A DNA stretch of 64,000 nt from Spiroplasma cantharicola (GTDB lineage Bacteria; Bacillota_I; Bacilli_A; Mycoplasmatales; Mycoplasmataceae). The translations under genes were made by a program, and so were the position numbers. The stretch lies in assembly GCF_001281045.1 (NCBI RefSeq), contig NZ_CP012622.1:434001-498000 (forward strand), written 5' to 3'. The notes beneath the pieces are model-generated. The model did no database searches, was not told the DNA's origin, and saw only the letters and a list, made by a program, of their open reading frames with translations. Shown piece after piece: positions 44,551-54,922 of the stretch. Within the stretch, counting starts at the first letter, position 1; the number at the start of each line of letters is the position of its first letter.

Positions 44551-44719
44551 TTTGTATTTTCAATATTATTTTTAATATATTTTTATTTTTATAAACACTT
44601 ATTTAGTACAAAATAATTTATTTTTTTGCACTTATAGTTTTTATAATAATTTTAGTAATAGAAAAGAGGGATATGAATAAGTATAATTTAATTTTCAAAA
44701 TGTAAGAAAGGATAAAAAA

Positions 44720-45556
44720 ATGAAAAAAATAATTAGTATGTTGTCAGTTTTGACACTTGGAGTAACAGGAGTAAACTCTGTTGTTGTAGCAAACCAATAT
44801 AGAAATAATGCAAATGAAGTTCTTGGTAATCAAATTAATTGAAATAAATTGGAAGAAAATTTATTGACAATGTTTGATGGGATATTAGATGAATCAAATG
44901 AAAATAAGGAAATGTTATTAAAAGCTCGTGAAGAGTCTTTAAAATATTATGATAATGTGAAAAATAATAATTTATCTCTTGATAAAATTAATAGTAATTT
45001 AACAGAAATGTCAAAAAAATATGAGAACCAATATAAAAATGAAATTACTAGGGTAGATACTAGTACAAATAAAGTAAATATTGATTTTTTTAATTATTCA
45101 AATTATTTTTCAAACTCAAAAAAAGTTGAAAATTATGAAGATGCAAAGGCTTCATTATCTAAATTTTCAAAAGATCTTGCTATTGCTCAAAATACACTAT
45201 CAACATTAGCAGTAGTAGCTGGAATTGCTGCAGCTGGTTTTTGAGCAGCTGCTTGATGATTTGGTATTAGCATTCCATGAGCAGTAGCTGCTACTGCTGT
45301 TGGAGCTTCACTTGGTGTAGCCTCGGCTTCAATAGGATTTTATAGACAAAAACATAATTTAAATCCAAATTTACTTAGTGCAGTAGCATGGTCGATTAAT
45401 ATTAGAACACTTGCTTCAGCTTTTAAAGAAATTGTATACCCAGTATTAATTATGACAGAGACCACAGTAACAGCATCATCATGAGCTGTTCCTGCAGCTC
45501 TTGCTGCAGTTGGAGCTATATTTGTAATATATGCTTGAGTATCAGAATTTGCATAG
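44720..45556 (+). CDS. Secreted hydrophobic Ala/Gly-rich protein (bacteriocin- or pore-like candidate)
   Basis: A 278-residue protein. A signal peptide (MKKIISMLSVLTLGVTGVNS, cleavage near VVVA/NQ) lacks a lipobox. Residues ~33-150 are a charged helical region. From ~157 it becomes very hydrophobic: TLAVVAGIAAAGFWAAAWWF, then WAVAATAVGASLGVASASIG, and a last block with WAVPAALAAVGAIFVIYAWV. Five TGA(Trp) codons lie in this half. Paired Ala/Gly/Trp-rich helices after a helical domain resemble helical pore-forming toxins and large bacteriocins in style; I do not recognise a specific family. It directly follows an ABC exporter operon with its own promoter. Confidence 0.75.
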
Positions 45557-45567
45557 TTACATATTTT

Positions 45568-45617
45568 AAATTTATCTTTTTATAGAGATAAATTTTTTTT
45601 ATTTTATCTCTATAAAA
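45568..45617 (+). terminator. Overlapping alternative hairpins after the 44720 gene
   Basis: Hairpin 1 (45568-45577/45586-45595, with T-run) is a standard terminator. Hairpin 2 is a perfect 15-bp stem (45578-45592/45603-45617) that shares sequence with it, so the two exclude each other. Confidence 0.7.
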
Positions 45618-46462
45618 CATTATTTTTTCAATAGTCAAAATAAGTTACATAATAATTTACAATTGAACTCTGTTAACTTTTTAAACTTAGCAAAAAATTA
45701 TCTACAAAATTTTATATCTTTTTTTTAGATTTAATAAAGACTATAAAAGAAGTAAAATGGACCATAGTAGATATAAATATTTTATAAATTTTTATATGCA
45801 AAGCACCTTAAAAGCATAAAGAAGTAAATAAATTATTTGAAATGTATTTTGAATAATTTATTAAATTTACTAATTAACACCAAGAAATTTTAATGAAGGA
45901 CAAAATATTTAAAATTGAAGTTGTTAAAGTAAAAAGAAAAAGTAATAGAGTAGAATGAAACTATAGTATTATTGAAAAGCTAGAACATGGCTTTAATTTA
46001 CATTGCATAAGAGTTTAGTAAAATGAATTATACTTAAAACATTGCAAAAAATTTAAGAGAAATTGATTGAAACTCAAATAAAACATATTAGGTACTTTCT
46101 TAAGACTGAACCCTTTTATTTTAACAAATAGAGCAGATATTGAATTTAAATCAAATGATTCAAAAGAAAATGCATATATTAATAGAGAATATAAGAGTTA
46201 CTTTACTATTATTAAAATTGATATAAATTTTTTAATAGAATATATATATTTAATAATTTAAATTTTATGTTTGCAAATTCAATAAGAATCATAGAAAAAT
46301 GCAACGAATAATACTATTATAAAGTATTTAAATTTTGTTTATTTTCAAATGAGGAATAAAATAAAAAACAATTGCTTTACTAAATTAATTATTAAAAATA
46401 TGTTCGTTAAGAAGAAATAAAACATAAAATGTATAATTTAAATTGCAATATGTTAAAATTAT
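45618..46462 (+). other. Decayed coding sequence, no intact gene
   Basis: Short open pieces in changing frames: around 45895-46018 (KDKIFKIEVVKVKRKSNRV...) and 46085-46260 (LNPFILTNRADIEFKSNDS...). Stops and missing starts rule out expression. These may be the body of the protein whose C-terminus survives at 46463-46727. Confidence 0.5.
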
Positions 46463-46727
46463 TAATGATATTAAATATGCAATGCTTTGAATTAAGGATG
46501 TAACTTATAGTTCAAACTTTATTTATTATGAAAGTCAAGATCTAGTGATTGAAGCTGTTAAAAAAAGTGCTAAACAAAATAGTAATATAAATGTACAAGT
46601 TTATAAAACATATTTATATAATTATCAAACAAGTTTAGGTTTAACTATACCGTTATTAGCTTATGACAATGATATTATGTCAGCTATAAATAAGATTATA
46701 GAAATTGAATCATCAAATATTTATTAA
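46463..46727 (+). pseudogene. C-terminal gene fragment, repeat copy A
   Basis: Reads INDIKYAMLWIKDVTYSSNF..., continuing to NKIIEIESSNIY and a stop, ~88 residues, with no start codon or ribosome binding site of its own. The same tail recurs at 52772-53032 and 55035-55287, both with a one-base deletion (near 52948 and 55203) that breaks the frame. It marks the upstream edge of the three-copy module. Confidence 0.7.
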
Positions 46728-46749
46728 TTTATTTTAAAAGGAGAAAATT

Positions 46750-47244
46750 ATGAAAAAGATATTAACAGCATTTACAGCATTTACATTATTTGCTTCAACC
46801 TCACTTTCTGTTATTTCTTGTGAAACAGAAAAGGGATTTTATTTCCCAGATCAACCAAAAAATGGAGAGGATATTGTAAATAGTTTAGATAATTATATTT
46901 TTGAGCAAGAGCGCATGCAAGGGATTTGATCAAAGGAACAGGAAGAATGTCAATATTGTAGTAAAGATGAACAAGATGCAATAAAATTGAAAAGTGAAGC
47001 TTGACAAAGATATTGAATCTGTGAAACATTTATTAGAGCTTTTTCAGCCTATAAAATGACACAATTAGGATATGACTATTTAAAGTCTAATAAATGACCT
47101 GGGGAGGCTTATATGTCAATTCCTCTCTCTATTTTTGATGACTTTGTTGATTCTTGACAAAAAGATGAAACTTTAAATAGTAATACAAAAGAGTATATGT
47201 TAGAGATTCAAAAATGAGCAAAAAAAGAAGCCATTCACGAATAA
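46750..47244 (+). CDS. CxxC lipoprotein, copy A
   Basis: A 164-residue lipoprotein (MKKILTAFTAFTLF...VISCE). Mature start GFYFPDQPKNGEDIVNSLDNY; the CQYC pair is near residue 66; the end is EIQKWAKKEAIHE. Several TGA(Trp). AAAGGAG ribosome binding site. Intact although the following transporter genes are broken, so it is useful without them or was only recently orphaned. Nearly identical copies lie at 53055 and 55310; the more distant paralogue is at 36707. Confidence 0.85.
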
Positions 47245-47268
47245 AATAATTAGACTAAAATTAATTTT

Positions 47269-47297
47269 AAAAATGTTGCACTTTGTGCAACATTTTT
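47269..47297 (+). terminator. Terminator after CxxC lipoprotein A
   Basis: Perfect 13-bp stem (47269-47281/47285-47297, loop TTT, core TGTTGCAC). The same hairpin follows copies B and C. Confidence 0.92.
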
Positions 47298-47424
47298 AAT
47301 TTATTCAAAATTTTAAGTTATATTTTTTTAGATAAAACATTTTTAATTTTTATCTTTTATGTCTATCTTTTAAAAAAAATATACAATGAATTTAGTAGAG
47401 TGTTATCAGAGAAGGGAATAAAGA

Positions 47425-48091
47425 ATGATAAAGATTTCAAATTTAGTTTATGTTTATAAAAATAGAAAAGTAGTAGATATTAGCAAATTAATAATTAAAC
47501 AAGGAGAAAAAATTGCTATAGTTGGGCTTAATGGGGCAGGAAAACTACTCTTGTAGAAATTATTTTAAAATTGAAAAAACTTATGAGGGAGAAGTTATTT
47601 TTGATAGGAACTATATATCAAATGCTGTTTTTCAAGATTCAAATTTTATTTCAGATATAAATCTAAGAGAAATTTTTTATTTATATTGTAATCTGTATTC
47701 AATAAAAAAAAGTCATTTTAAATATTTTCAAAAATTTAATTTACTTGATGTTGAAAATAATAAATTCAAAAATATATCAGGTGGGCAACAACAAAAATTT
47801 AAATTTTTAATTTCGCTTTTAAATGATCCAACTTTATTGATTCTAGATGAAATATCAACCTCGCTTGATTATATATGAAGAAATAAAATTGTTGATGTTA
47901 TTAATCAATATTTGGAAATTAAAAAAGAAATAATTTTACTACTTATTTCTCATGATCCAAAAGAGATTGCAAGTATTTGCAACAGGGTTCTTTTTATGAA
48001 AAGAGAAAAAATAATTATTGATATTAATTTAAAAGGTTCATACAAACAAAGACAGAAAGATATTGAAGGGTTGATGAAAGAAAGTATATAA
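47425..48091 (+). pseudogene. ABC ATPase, module copy A (two frameshifts)
   Basis: Compared with the intact copy at 55985, one A is missing in the A-run of the Walker A codons (near 47541) and one C near 47570. The first shift brings stops, so no Walker A domain is made together with the rest. The downstream frame still encodes NISGGQQQKF and LLILDEISTSLD up to TAA 48091. It is a very recent loss: the rest is almost identical to copy C. Confidence 0.85.
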
Positions 48092-48101
48092 AATTGAAAT
48101 A

Positions 48102-48830
48102 ACGAGATTTATTTAAACTCAAATTAATTGAGTTTTTAGTTTAATTTTTCCAATTGTTTTATTACGTATTTTTGGTTTTTTATTAAAAAAGGGAATCAAT
48201 TGATTATAGCTATATGGCAATAATTTTAATTGCTTCTTTAACATGTACAATAATTCCAATTAATATTAATCTTTGCACTGATAAACTAGAAAAAAGAATA
48301 AAACATTATTTTATTATTGATAAGGCAATGAAAAAATATATTAGTGCTTTATATGTTGTTAATCTAATTATATTTGAAGTAGTCTCTTTAATAATTTTTT
48401 TACTTGCACTCATATTTTTTAAAATTAATGTAGATTATAAAGTGATTTTAATGTTTTTGACATTTCGACTTATTTCCTATACGTTTGGCTTTATCATCGC
48501 AATTATTTTAGGAAGTATTACTAATTCAATTAATGGTATTACTCCATTATCAATGCTTGTATTTTGAACTATAATTTTTATTTCTGGAATTACATTACCT
48601 TTGTAAATAATGTGAAAGCATTATTATTATCTAGAAGTTTTAACTCCTTTTAGCTCTTTATTTATGTTATATAATAAAGACATTAATTTAATTTTCTTAT
48701 CATCTATTCAAATTCTTTGTGCCATTATTTCATTATATTCCTGAACAATCTATATCTTCTATCTTTATTTAACAAAATGAAATATTTTTTATGAATTTTT
48801 TTCATATTTCTTAAATAAATTTAAATAAAT
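48102..48830 (+). pseudogene. ABC-2 permease, module copy A (start lost, frameshift, stop)
   Basis: Compared with the intact copy at 56664: the ATG is ACG, an extra A in an A-run near 48185 shifts the frame, and CAA has become TAA at 48604-48606. Frame pieces such as 48214-48603 (start MAIILIASLTCTIIPININL) still look membrane-spanning but are fragments. Confidence 0.8.
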
Positions 48831-48834
48831 CAAG

Positions 48835-48864
48835 TACAATATAAGTGTATTAATAGTCATAAAC
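48835..48864 (+). promoter_or_regulatory. Island leader element, copy 2 (degenerate hairpin)
   Basis: -10 TACAAT (48835-48840), +5 to GTGTAT...ATAAAC. The stem is weakened by a C-to-A change in the 3' arm (ATACAC to ATAAAC). It stands before the dead gene at 48870-49340. Confidence 0.6.
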
Positions 48865-48869
48865 AAAAG

Positions 48870-49340
48870 GAAGTAGAAATTATAGATATAAAAGTCATAA
48901 ATATTTAAAAATTCAAACCAAGAAAAATATCAAAGAAATATTTTGCCAAGAAATCCAAAAAAAGTTGGAGAGTCATCAGATTTTAATGATGAAAAATAAA
49001 TAAATATTTTTAATGAAAAATTAAAAAAACAATTGATTTAATCAATATAAAGGGCAAGTACAAAATTTAATATATCAAAAATGAGAGCCCTGTAAGGAGA
49101 AATTAAAAGCATTTTAACTTAACTAATAATAGTATGAACTTAGCTATCATGGATGAGGAATAAAATTATTCATCTAGTTCTAAACATAGAATTAAAATGT
49201 ATCTAAAAGGACATTGAGTAGGTTAATATAAATATGAAATAACTTTTAGCTCTCAAGCATCATTGGATTATAACAAAGGTTCAACAAATTGACATGCTGC
49301 ATATACAGCATTTAAATTTAATGAGGCTATTTTAGCTTAA
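48870..49340 (+). pseudogene. Decayed gene behind leader copy 2
   Basis: The start region (TAGATATAAAAGTCATAAAT and on to ~48975) is repeated at 54940-55034. Later pieces are open in different frames, ending YEITFSSQASLDYNKGSTNW and a tail HAAYTAFKFNEAILA to TAA 49340. Stops at 48999, 49162 and 49226 interrupt it. Parent family unknown; the order leader-gene-terminator suggests a former secreted protein gene. Confidence 0.55.
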
Positions 49341-49358
49341 AAATGTTTTTTATAGTAA

Positions 49359-49395
49359 ATAAGTAATTTTATTTGAAATTACTTATATATTATTT
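49359..49395 (+). terminator. Terminator after the 48870 pseudogene
   Basis: Perfect 11-bp stem (49359-49369/49376-49386); the T-run is weak. Confidence 0.6.
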
Positions 49396-49428
49396 ATTTT
49401 AATAAAATAATATTGAAAGGATAAGAAT

Positions 49429-50157
49429 ATGATAGAAATAAAAAATTTAACTAAAATTTTTAAAAATGGAATAGGTCTACATGATATAAATATAAAGTTA
49501 AATTCTGGTGAAATAACTGCCATTCTTGGACCAAATGGTGCAGGAAAGTCTACGCTATTAAAATTAATTTTTAGAGAGTACAAAAAGGATAGTGGTGAAA
49601 TAATTTATAATATTGGAAATGAAGATTTAAAAAAATTTAGTTTCTTTACAGATCATTCTCTTTTTCCAAAAAATGTTTCTCTAAATTACTTTTGTATGTA
49701 TAATGCACAGTTATCTGGAATTAAATCTAAAGATGCAAAAAAAAGATTGGAACATTTACTAAAAATATTAGATTTAGAAAAATATAAAAATAAATCTTTT
49801 AAATCTTTATCTGCAGGTATGCAAAAAAGAGCAATGCTTGCAGCGACTTTAATAAATGATCCTGAATTTATTTTTTTTGATGAGCCAACTGCAAACTTAG
49901 ATATTAATTCTAGGAAAGAGTTAATTAATCTAATTAAAAATATGAAAGATAAAAATAAAACAATAGTTATCACAAGCCACATTTTGGATGAACTTCAAAA
50001 TATAATAGATAGAGTTATAATTATTGATTCTGGAAAAATAGTTTTAGATAAGAAATATGATAAAAATAAAGAAAATTTAGAGACACTATATTTTAGTATT
50101 ATAAAGGGACAAGATGAAAGTAAGTCTTTTGATAAATTATTGGAGTGAAATAATTAG
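49429..50157 (+). CDS. ABC transporter ATP-binding protein (island system 2)
   Basis: A 242-residue ABC ATPase: Walker A ILGPNGAGKSTLLKL (~31-45), signature LSAGMQKRAML (~126), Walker B FIFFDEPTANLD (~145-156), H-loop VITSHIL near 182. One TGA(Trp) lies three codons before the TAG stop. GAAAGG ribosome binding site. The permease gene starts 2 nt after the stop. Closest in the window to island system 1 (shared FFDEPTANLD and LSAG signature) rather than to the module ATPases. Confidence 0.92.
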
Positions 50158-50159
50158 TT

Positions 50160-51926
50160 ATGTTTTTTTATACATCTTTTAAATTTTCAATTTTAAGTAT
50201 TATTAAATCAAAAACTTTTATAGCAATTAATTCTATATTTTTATTATTAATTATTTTATTAAACTTATCTTTTGGATTGTTTATAAGAATTTCACAAAGC
50301 GAAATGGCACAGTTATTTTTACTAGAATATATCAATATTATTATAATTATGATTCAAATAACAGTTCTTTCGCTCTTATTTTCAAATGATTTCTTCTATA
50401 ATCAAAAGAGAAATGGAATTAAAACAATAGAGGTCAAAAATGGAATGAAAATTTGACAAATATTTTTTTCAAAGTTAGTTGCTATAATATTAATGATATT
50501 TTTAGTATCGTTTTGTATCTCAACTATTGTTGTAATAGAGAATTTAATTATTTTTAGTGAAAATATTTATGTTACAAAATTAATTTTTGTTAATTTGTAT
50601 TTAATTTTTCTTGTTCCTTTCTTTATATTTAGCTTAAATTTAATAATTTTATGTCTTAATATGCAAAAACTTACTTTAATATTTTCAAGTTTTTTTCTAG
50701 GCTTACTTAGTTTATTTCATTTTTTTAATGCTGCTGTGTATGACTTTGAGAGCTATAATCCAGAAGCTGCTGGTTCTAACAATGTTGAAATATCCAATTA
50801 TGATATTTATTTCAATTACTACATTTTAGATTATAAAAAAAATAATAAGAGCGAAAATAAATTATTGCTGGATTTAGAAGAATATAATAGTGAAAATTTA
50901 AATTTAAAAGAGTTATTATATTATGATGGAGAAGAAAATCTTGAGTGCAATGAATTAGAAAAAAATGAACTTACTTGTGATGTTAAAAAATATTATAGAT
51001 ATTTTTTAAGTTATAATTCATTTTATAGAAGCGGGGGTCTTTTCTATGATATTGATCTCTTTAATAAATTTAACAAAGAATTTCTAGTAAATTTTGCAAA
51101 CTATAGAGAATTAAAATTTAATGAGGATCTAATAGAAAAAAATATTTTATTTAAGGAATTATATAACTTTGATATTGAAAAATCTAAATATGATTTATTT
51201 GAAAAAAATAACTATTTAATAAATAGTTCTAATATTCTTATAGAATTAAAATTTTATATTAAAAATTTAGAAAAATATTTTAAAAATAATCAGGAGTTAA
51301 ATTACTACTATAGTGATTTAAAAAAAATAAATAATGTTATTTTAGACATGTACGAAAAGGGTTTCTATTTTAAAAATGAATTGTATTTTTTAAGTAATTC
51401 TATAGGTCAAGTATCAAAAGACGATTATAATATTTTTAGAGAAGATTTTATATCACTAAGTCCAATAGAAAAAAGACAAAAAGTTTTTGAATTGCAAGAT
51501 ATATCAAATGGAAAATCTGTTCATCAATCAATTCTTTTTTATATAATTAATAATTATAAGGGTGATAAGTTATATACAAATAAAGTTCAAAAACCAAATG
51601 ACTATATACCAAATTTCTATAAAATGTCTAATTATTATACAAGTCCATTTTTATGATTAGAATTTTTTGCAAAATTTGGTTTTGTTGAAAAGAAATTTGA
51701 TAATATAAGTACGATTAATAGTTCACATTTTATTCAAACAAATAATTTTTTAAAATTGGATTATGATATTTATCAAGAAGATGAAAGTTCAATTGAAAGA
51801 TTCATAATTAAAGATTATAATTATAGAGGTCCAAATACTGCCTTGTTAGTTTTTTTAATTTTACTTTATTGCACATTATTAATAGTTCTTTCCTATGTAT
51901 TCTATAAAATGAATTTTTATAAATAA
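50160..51926 (+). CDS. ABC permease with large extracytoplasmic domain (island system 2)
   Basis: A 588-residue membrane protein. N-terminal helices lie near 14-38, 52-75, 105-130, 140-165 and 172-195. A very large soluble region (~200-555, Asn/Glu/Tyr-rich) follows, then a last helix near 558-580 with a short basic tail. The topology copies the permease at 42913 with a larger loop. A Cys pair (NLECNELEKNELTCDVKKY near residue 260) could form a disulfide. Translationally coupled to its ATPase. Three TGA(Trp). Exporter or immunity role unproven. Confidence 0.8.
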
Positions 51927-51967
51927 CTTAATAAATATTTATATACTTGATTATCTTTCAAAAAATA

Positions 51968-52012
51968 AAGCTATAAATAAATTTAATTTTATTTATAGCT
52001 TTTTTATTTTAA
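51968..52012 (+). terminator. Terminator of island system 2
   Basis: Perfect 15-bp stem (51968-51982/51989-52003) and T-run. Confidence 0.92.
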
Positions 52013-52073
52013 AGTTATAAATTAAAAATTTTATTTTTGTGGATTTTCTTCATATTTATTAAATAAAGTAAAT

Positions 52074-52103
52074 AAAAATATAAGTGTATAATTAATTATA
52101 CAC
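52074..52103 (+). promoter_or_regulatory. Island leader element, copy 3 (perfect 20-bp palindrome)
   Basis: A-rich -10 (AAAAAT, 52074-52079), then the exact palindrome GTGTATAATTAATTATACAC (52084-52103) immediately before the dead Trp-rich gene. Confidence 0.7.
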
Positions 52104-52106
52104 AAA

Positions 52107-52365
52107 ATGAAAAAAAGAAGAAACTTTTAGTTATTTTATCTAGTATTAGTTTATCAATAGTTGCTGTTCAAAGATTAGTTTTTTGAAGGAAATCAAATTA
52201 CTTTAGAAAAAAGTAATAATTACCTTAATTCTGAATATTAACTATAAATTTAGATGAGATAAATTTAAAGACTGGTTAGGTAAATTTATATACAATTAGA
52301 AATAAATTAGATGATTAAAGGGAGGTCACACTAAAAATTTTAATATACTTATCAAGTATAAATAA
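52107..52365 (+). pseudogene. Truncated third copy of the Trp-rich secreted protein gene
   Basis: The DNA matches the start of the gene at 57479 (signal region, ITLEKSNNYLNSEY, INLDE, then a stretch near VTLKILI) with stops and frameshifts. It stops being alignable near 52365, where an inverted ABC fragment begins. Confidence 0.75.
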
Positions 52366-52771
52366 AGATCTAAAAGGAGTTAAAACGTCTAAATAATAGT
52401 AGAGTTTTCACATTATTGTCAAAGGCAAGGATTAATATTAATTGACATTATTGTACATGTTAAAGAAAGAATTATAATTATTGTCATATAGTCATACTCA
52501 ATTAATTCCTTTTTTAATAAAAACCAAAAATAAGTATTAAAGAAATTGGAAAAATTAAACTAAATACTCAATTAATTGGAGTTTTAATAAATGTCATTAT
52601 TTCAACTTTATACACTTTCTTTCATCATCCTGTCAATATCTCTCTGTTTCTTTTTATATGAGCCTTCCAAATTAATATCAATAATTATTTTTCCTCTTTT
52701 CATAAAAGAACTCTGTTGCAAATACTTCTTATTTCCCTTGAATTATGAGAAATAAGTAGTAAAATTATTTC
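52366..52771 (-). pseudogene. Inverted fragment of the module ABC ATPase and permease
   Basis: Read on the - strand from 52771, it matches copy C from the end of its ATPase gene (ATAATTTTACTACTTATTTC, then the RVLFMK region and the ATPase stop), through the spacer and permease start ATG, into the permease. There an internal deletion joins two distant parts near 52425. A fourth copy of the module transporter, truncated and in opposite orientation to all others. Confidence 0.8.
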
Positions 52772-53054
52772 AGATGTTAGATATGTAGTTTATCGAATTA
52801 AGGATATAAATGATACATCTAACTTTATTTATTATCAAAGTCAAGATTTGGCACTTGAAGCTGTTAAAAAAAGTGCTAAACAAAAGAGTAATATAAATGT
52901 ACAAGTTTATAAAACATATTTATATAATTATCAAACAAGTTTAGGTTTACTATACCGTTATTAGTTTATGACAATGATATTATGTCAGCTATAAAAAAGA
53001 TTATAGAAATTGAATCATCAAATATTTATTAATTTATTTTTAAAGGAGAAAATT

Positions 53055-53549
53055 ATGAAAAAAATATTAACTTTATTTACAGCATTTACATTATTTGCTT
53101 CAACCTCGCTTTCTGTTATTTCTTGTGAAACGGAAAAGGGATTTTATTTACCAGATCAACCAAAAAATGGAGAAGATATTGTAAATAGTTTAGATAATTA
53201 CCATATTGAGCAAGAGCGCATGGAAGTGATTTCAGGAAAGGAACTTGATGAATGTAAATATTGTAGTAAAGATGAACAAAATACAATAAAATTGAAAAGT
53301 GAAGCTTGACAAAGAAGTTGAATCTATGAAGCATTTATTTTAGCTTTTTTATCTTATAAAATGACACAATTAGAATATGACTATTTAGAGTCTAAAAAAA
53401 TACCTGAAGAGACTTATATCATAATTACTCTCTCTATTTTTGATGACTTTGTTGGTTATCGACAAAAAGATGAAACTTTAAATAATAATACAAAAGAGTA
53501 TATATTGGAGATTCAAAAATGAGCAAAAAAAGAAGCCATTCACGAATAA
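53055..53549 (+). CDS. CxxC lipoprotein, copy B
   Basis: A 164-residue lipoprotein. The in-frame upstream extension belongs to the neighbouring fragment; the true start is ATG 53055 after AAAGGAG, giving MKKILTLFTAFTLFASTSLS...VISCE. The CKYC pair is near residue 66, and the end EIQKWAKKEAIHE is as in copy A. Differences cluster in the middle (LDNYHIEQERMEVISGKELD). Intact despite the wrecked transporter behind it, which supports selection on the lipoprotein alone. Confidence 0.85.
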
Positions 53550-53573
53550 AATAATTAGACTCAAATTAATTTT

Positions 53574-53602
53574 AAAAATGTTGCACTTTGTGCAACATTT
53601 TT
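53574..53602 (+). terminator. Terminator after CxxC lipoprotein B
   Basis: Same 13-bp hairpin as at 47269 (53574-53586/53590-53602). Confidence 0.92.
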
Positions 53603-53729
53603 AATTTATTCAGAATTTTAAGTTATATTTTTTTAGATAAAACATTTTTAATTTTTATCTTTTATCTCTATCTTTTAAAAAAAATATACAATGAATTTAG
53701 TAGAATGTTATCAGAGAAGGGAATAAAGA

Positions 53730-54229
53730 ATGATAAAGATTTCAAATTTAGTTTATCTTTATAAAAATAGAAAAGTAGTAGATATTAGCAAATTAATAAT
53801 TAAACAAGGAGAAAAAATTGCTATAGTTGGGCTTAATGGGGCAGGAAAAACTACTCTTGTAGAAATTATTTTAAAATTGAAAAAACTTATGAGGGAGAAG
53901 TTATTTTTGATAGGAACTATATATCAAATGCTGTTTTTCAAGATTCAAATTTTATTTCAGATATAAATCTAAGAGAAATTTTTTATTTATATTGTAATCT
54001 GTATTCAATAAAAAAAAGTCATTTTAAATTTTTAATTTCGCTTTTAAATGATCCAACTTTATTGGTTCTAGATGAAATACCAACTTCGCTTGATTATAAA
54101 TGAAAAAATAAAATTATTGATGTTATTAATCAATATTTGAAATTTAGAAAAGCAATAATTTCGCTACTTGTTTCTCATAACCCAAAGGAAATAGCAAGTA
54201 TTTGCAGCAGAGCTATTTTTATTAAAAAG
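53730..54229 (+). pseudogene. ABC ATPase, module copy B (frameshift, internal deletion, fused to permease)
   Basis: Walker A is intact (GLNGAGKTTL), but the frame shifts near 53890. A deletion of ~110 bp near 54030 removes the signature region, joining TCATTTTAAA directly to TTTTTAATTTC. The C-terminus is cut near 54229, where a second deletion fuses it to the permease remnant at a shared TTTTTATTAAAAAG sequence. Confidence 0.85.
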
Positions 54230-54830
54230 GGAATCAAATGAGTATGGTTATATGGCAATAATTTTTAATTGCTTATTTAACATTTACAGTAGTGCCAATT
54301 AGTATTAATCTTTGCTCTGATAAAGTAGAAAAAGAATAAAAGATTATTTTATTATTGGTAAGTGAATGAAAAAATATATTAATGTTTTATATGTTGTTAA
54401 TTTAATTATACTTGAATTAGTTTCTTTAATATTTTTTTACTTTCATTCATATTTTTTGGAATTAATGTAGATTATAAAGTAATTTTAATGTTTTGACATT
54501 TCCACTTATTTTCTATACATTTGGCTTTATAATCGCAATTATTTTAGAAAGTACTAATAATTCAATTAATGGTATTATTCTATTATCAATGCTTTCATTT
54601 CGAATTATAATTTTTATTTTTGGAATTATGTTACATTTGCAAATAATGTGAAAACATTACTATTATCTAGAAGTTTTAACTCTTTTTGATCTTTATTTCT
54701 GCTGTATAATAAAGTCATTAAGTTAATTTGCTTATTATCTATTCAAATTATTTTTTTTCATTATTTCATTATGTTTCTGAACAATCTATATCTTCTATTT
54801 GTACTTTATTTAACAAAATGAAATATTTTT
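54230..54830 (+). pseudogene. ABC-2 permease, module copy B
   Basis: Lacks the first ~35 codons and has several one-base indels relative to 56664 (for example near 54266, 54335 and 54490). No long frame remains. Confidence 0.8.
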
Positions 54831-54892
54831 TTGAAAAGTTCATTTTTTAAGAATTTTCTTCATATTTCTTAAATAAATTTAAATAAAGTAAG

Positions 54893-54922
54893 TAAAATAT
54901 AAGTGTATGAATAGTCATAAAG
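54893..54922 (+). promoter_or_regulatory. Island leader element, copy 4
   Basis: -10 TAAAAT (54893-54898), +5 to GTGTATGA...TCATAAAG. The outer pairs are lost, the inner TATGA/TCATA kept. Followed by the gene-start remnant 54940-55034 shared with 48870-48975. Confidence 0.6.

Larger units (their letters stand above)
46463..48830 (+). repeat. Module copy A (fragment - CxxC lipoprotein - terminator - ABC ATPase - permease)
   Basis: The first of three direct copies (others 52772-54830 and 55035-57359), alike at DNA level across coding and non-coding parts. The transporter genes are dead here. Confidence 0.8.
52772..54830 (+). repeat. Module copy B
   Basis: Same order as copy A: gene fragment (52772-53032, frameshifted), CxxC lipoprotein, terminator, ATPase remnant, permease remnant. 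The most decayed of the three. Confidence 0.8.

Noticed and set aside
46545-46727. 60-residue + strand frame as an independent small gene
   Set aside because: No ribosome binding site; the matching sequence extends upstream without a start in all three module copies, and in copies B and C the frame is broken. It is a C-terminal fragment.
49686-49982. - strand frame across an ABC ATPase
   Set aside because: Lies wholly inside the conserved ATPase gene at 49429-50157, whose motifs are on the + strand.
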